A stretch of DNA of 6,259 nucleotides from Dichotomicrobium sp964650735 (GTDB taxonomy: Bacteria; Pseudomonadota; Alphaproteobacteria; Rhizobiales; Rhodomicrobiaceae), in NCBI GenBank assembly GCA_964650735.1, contig CAZYUT010000124.1, positions 1 to 6,259 of the forward strand, read 5' to 3'. Position 1 is the first letter of the stretch; each line of letters begins with the position of its first letter. The notes under the pieces are model-generated. The model searched no databases. It was given only the letters and a program-made list of their open reading frames with translations, and was not told the origin of the DNA. Both the position numbers and the translations under genes were made by a program. Below, in pieces: positions 5,739 through 6,259 of this stretch.

Positions 5739-6259
5739 GTGTCGGAGGGTAGAGCAAGACGCCCATTGATCGGCGTGTCAACGTCGCGTCATCGCGGGCG
5801 CCTCAGCTATGCGTGGAATGCGCTCGCGTTGCGCCTTGCGGGCGCGCGGCCCATGCGGATTGGCGCGGATCATTCGCCGGATATGGTGAGCGAGCTGGAT
5901 GGGCTCCTGATCGGCGGCGGCGACGACATCTCTGCAAGGGTTTATCAGGGCGACTTCACGCTGGACGTTCGCATCGACGAAGAGCGCGACCGCTTCGAGC
6001 TGGCCGCGCTGGAGCGCGCCGTGCCCCGTGGGCTGCCGATCATGGGCGTGTGCCGCGGCGCGCAAATGCTCAATGTGTTCTTCGGCGGCACGCTTCACCA
6101 CGACCTCGACGAAAAGCTGTGGCGCACCAACCGCCGCACGGTGATGCCGCGCCTGCGCATCGAGCTGGTCCCGGGGACGAAGCTGGCGCGCCTGATCCGC
6201 CATCCGCGCGTCTTCGTGAATGCGATCCATCATCAGGCGATGGACAAGCTAGCGAGCAA
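5739..6259 (+). CDS. Peptidase C26 family (PuuD-like gamma-glutamyl hydrolase / class I glutamine amidotransferase-like), N-terminal part
   Basis: The frame is open to the right edge, giving 173 complete residues with no stop. Seen: RRPLIGVSTSR (7-17), the usual first strand; DGLLIGGGDDISARVY (54-69), the conserved substrate-site glycine loop; IDEERDRFELAALERAV (79-95); and the nucleophile elbow PIMGVCRGAQMLNVFFGGTLHHDL (100-123) with catalytic Cys105 (TGC at 6051-6053). NAIHHQAMDKLAS (161-173) is the family's HHQA block. The catalytic His-x-Glu should lie beyond the window. Known: the family hydrolyses gamma-glutamyl bonds, for example gamma-glutamyl-GABA in putrescine breakdown, in the cytoplasm; substrate here is not determined. 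The frame is closed by TGA at 5649-5651 and the first start after it is GTG 5739, with only a weak GGTGGA upstream. TTG 5766 is the alternative. It is divergent from the channel gene. Confidence 0.9.
   Translation, partial: MSEGRARRPLIGVSTSRHRGRLSYAWNALALRLAGARPMRIGADHSPDMVSELDGLLIGGGDDISARVYQGDFTLDVRIDEERDRFELAALERAVPRGLPIMGVCRGAQMLNVFFGGTLHHDLDEKLWRTNRRTVMPRLRIELVPGTKLARLIRHPRVFVNAIHHQAMDKLAS

Noticed and set aside
1..6259. A joint polyamine or GABA pathway linking the aminotransferase at the left edge with the C26 hydrolase at the right edge
   Set aside because: The genes are about 5 kb apart, separated by unrelated minus-strand genes and a repeat, and both are incomplete, so substrate and linkage cannot be supported.

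Overview
The window is G+C-rich chromosomal DNA from an alphaproteobacterium, probably of the Hyphomicrobiales (Rhizobiales) type. The main grounds are codon use strongly biased to G/C third positions, GTG and TTG starts with good Shine-Dalgarno sites, and an intergenic palindromic repeat with CTAGAGC / GCTCTAG ends of a kind I recall from that order. The assignment is inference; no rRNA or other marker gene is present.

Layout. (1) Positions 1-632 (+) hold the C-terminal half of a class III PLP aminotransferase, cut by the left edge. (2) Positions 633-819 are a leader with a weak terminator-like hairpin and two inverted repeats that could be operators. (3) Positions 820-2475 (+) encode an MFS transporter of the metabolite:H+ symporter type, with about 100 extra residues in a predicted periplasmic loop. 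(4) Positions 2519-3157 (+) encode a 212-residue protein of unknown function with two C-terminal membrane segments, probably cotranscribed with the transporter. (5) Positions 3154-3286 hold a 133-bp palindromic repeat exactly between two convergent genes; its CTAG ends supply the stop codons of both. (6) On the minus strand, read right to left, come a voltage-gated sodium channel of the NaChBac/NavAb class (5580-4660), thymidylate synthase thyA (4607-3813) and dihydrofolate reductase folA (3813-3283). (7) From 5739 (+) to the right edge is the N-terminal part of a peptidase C26 / PuuD-like glutamine amidotransferase, divergent from the channel.

Functional links. thyA and folA form a classical dTMP/tetrahydrofolate couple: ThyA oxidises methylene-THF to DHF and FolA reduces it back. 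They overlap by one base (TAGTG), which suggests coupled translation. The channel lies 52 bp upstream of thyA on the same strand and may share its transcript, but no functional link is evident. The transporter and the two-TM protein may form one unit. The aminotransferase and the C26 hydrolase at opposite ends both belong to families that act on amines or omega-amino acids, but they are too far apart to be called a pathway.

The most notable items are the repeat that terminates two convergent reading frames, the sodium channel with an intact TLESWS filter and TTG start, and the cysteine-containing insertion in the MFS transporter. I found no CRISPR array, tRNA, rRNA, transposase or phage gene, and no clear evidence of a wholly new multigene system.
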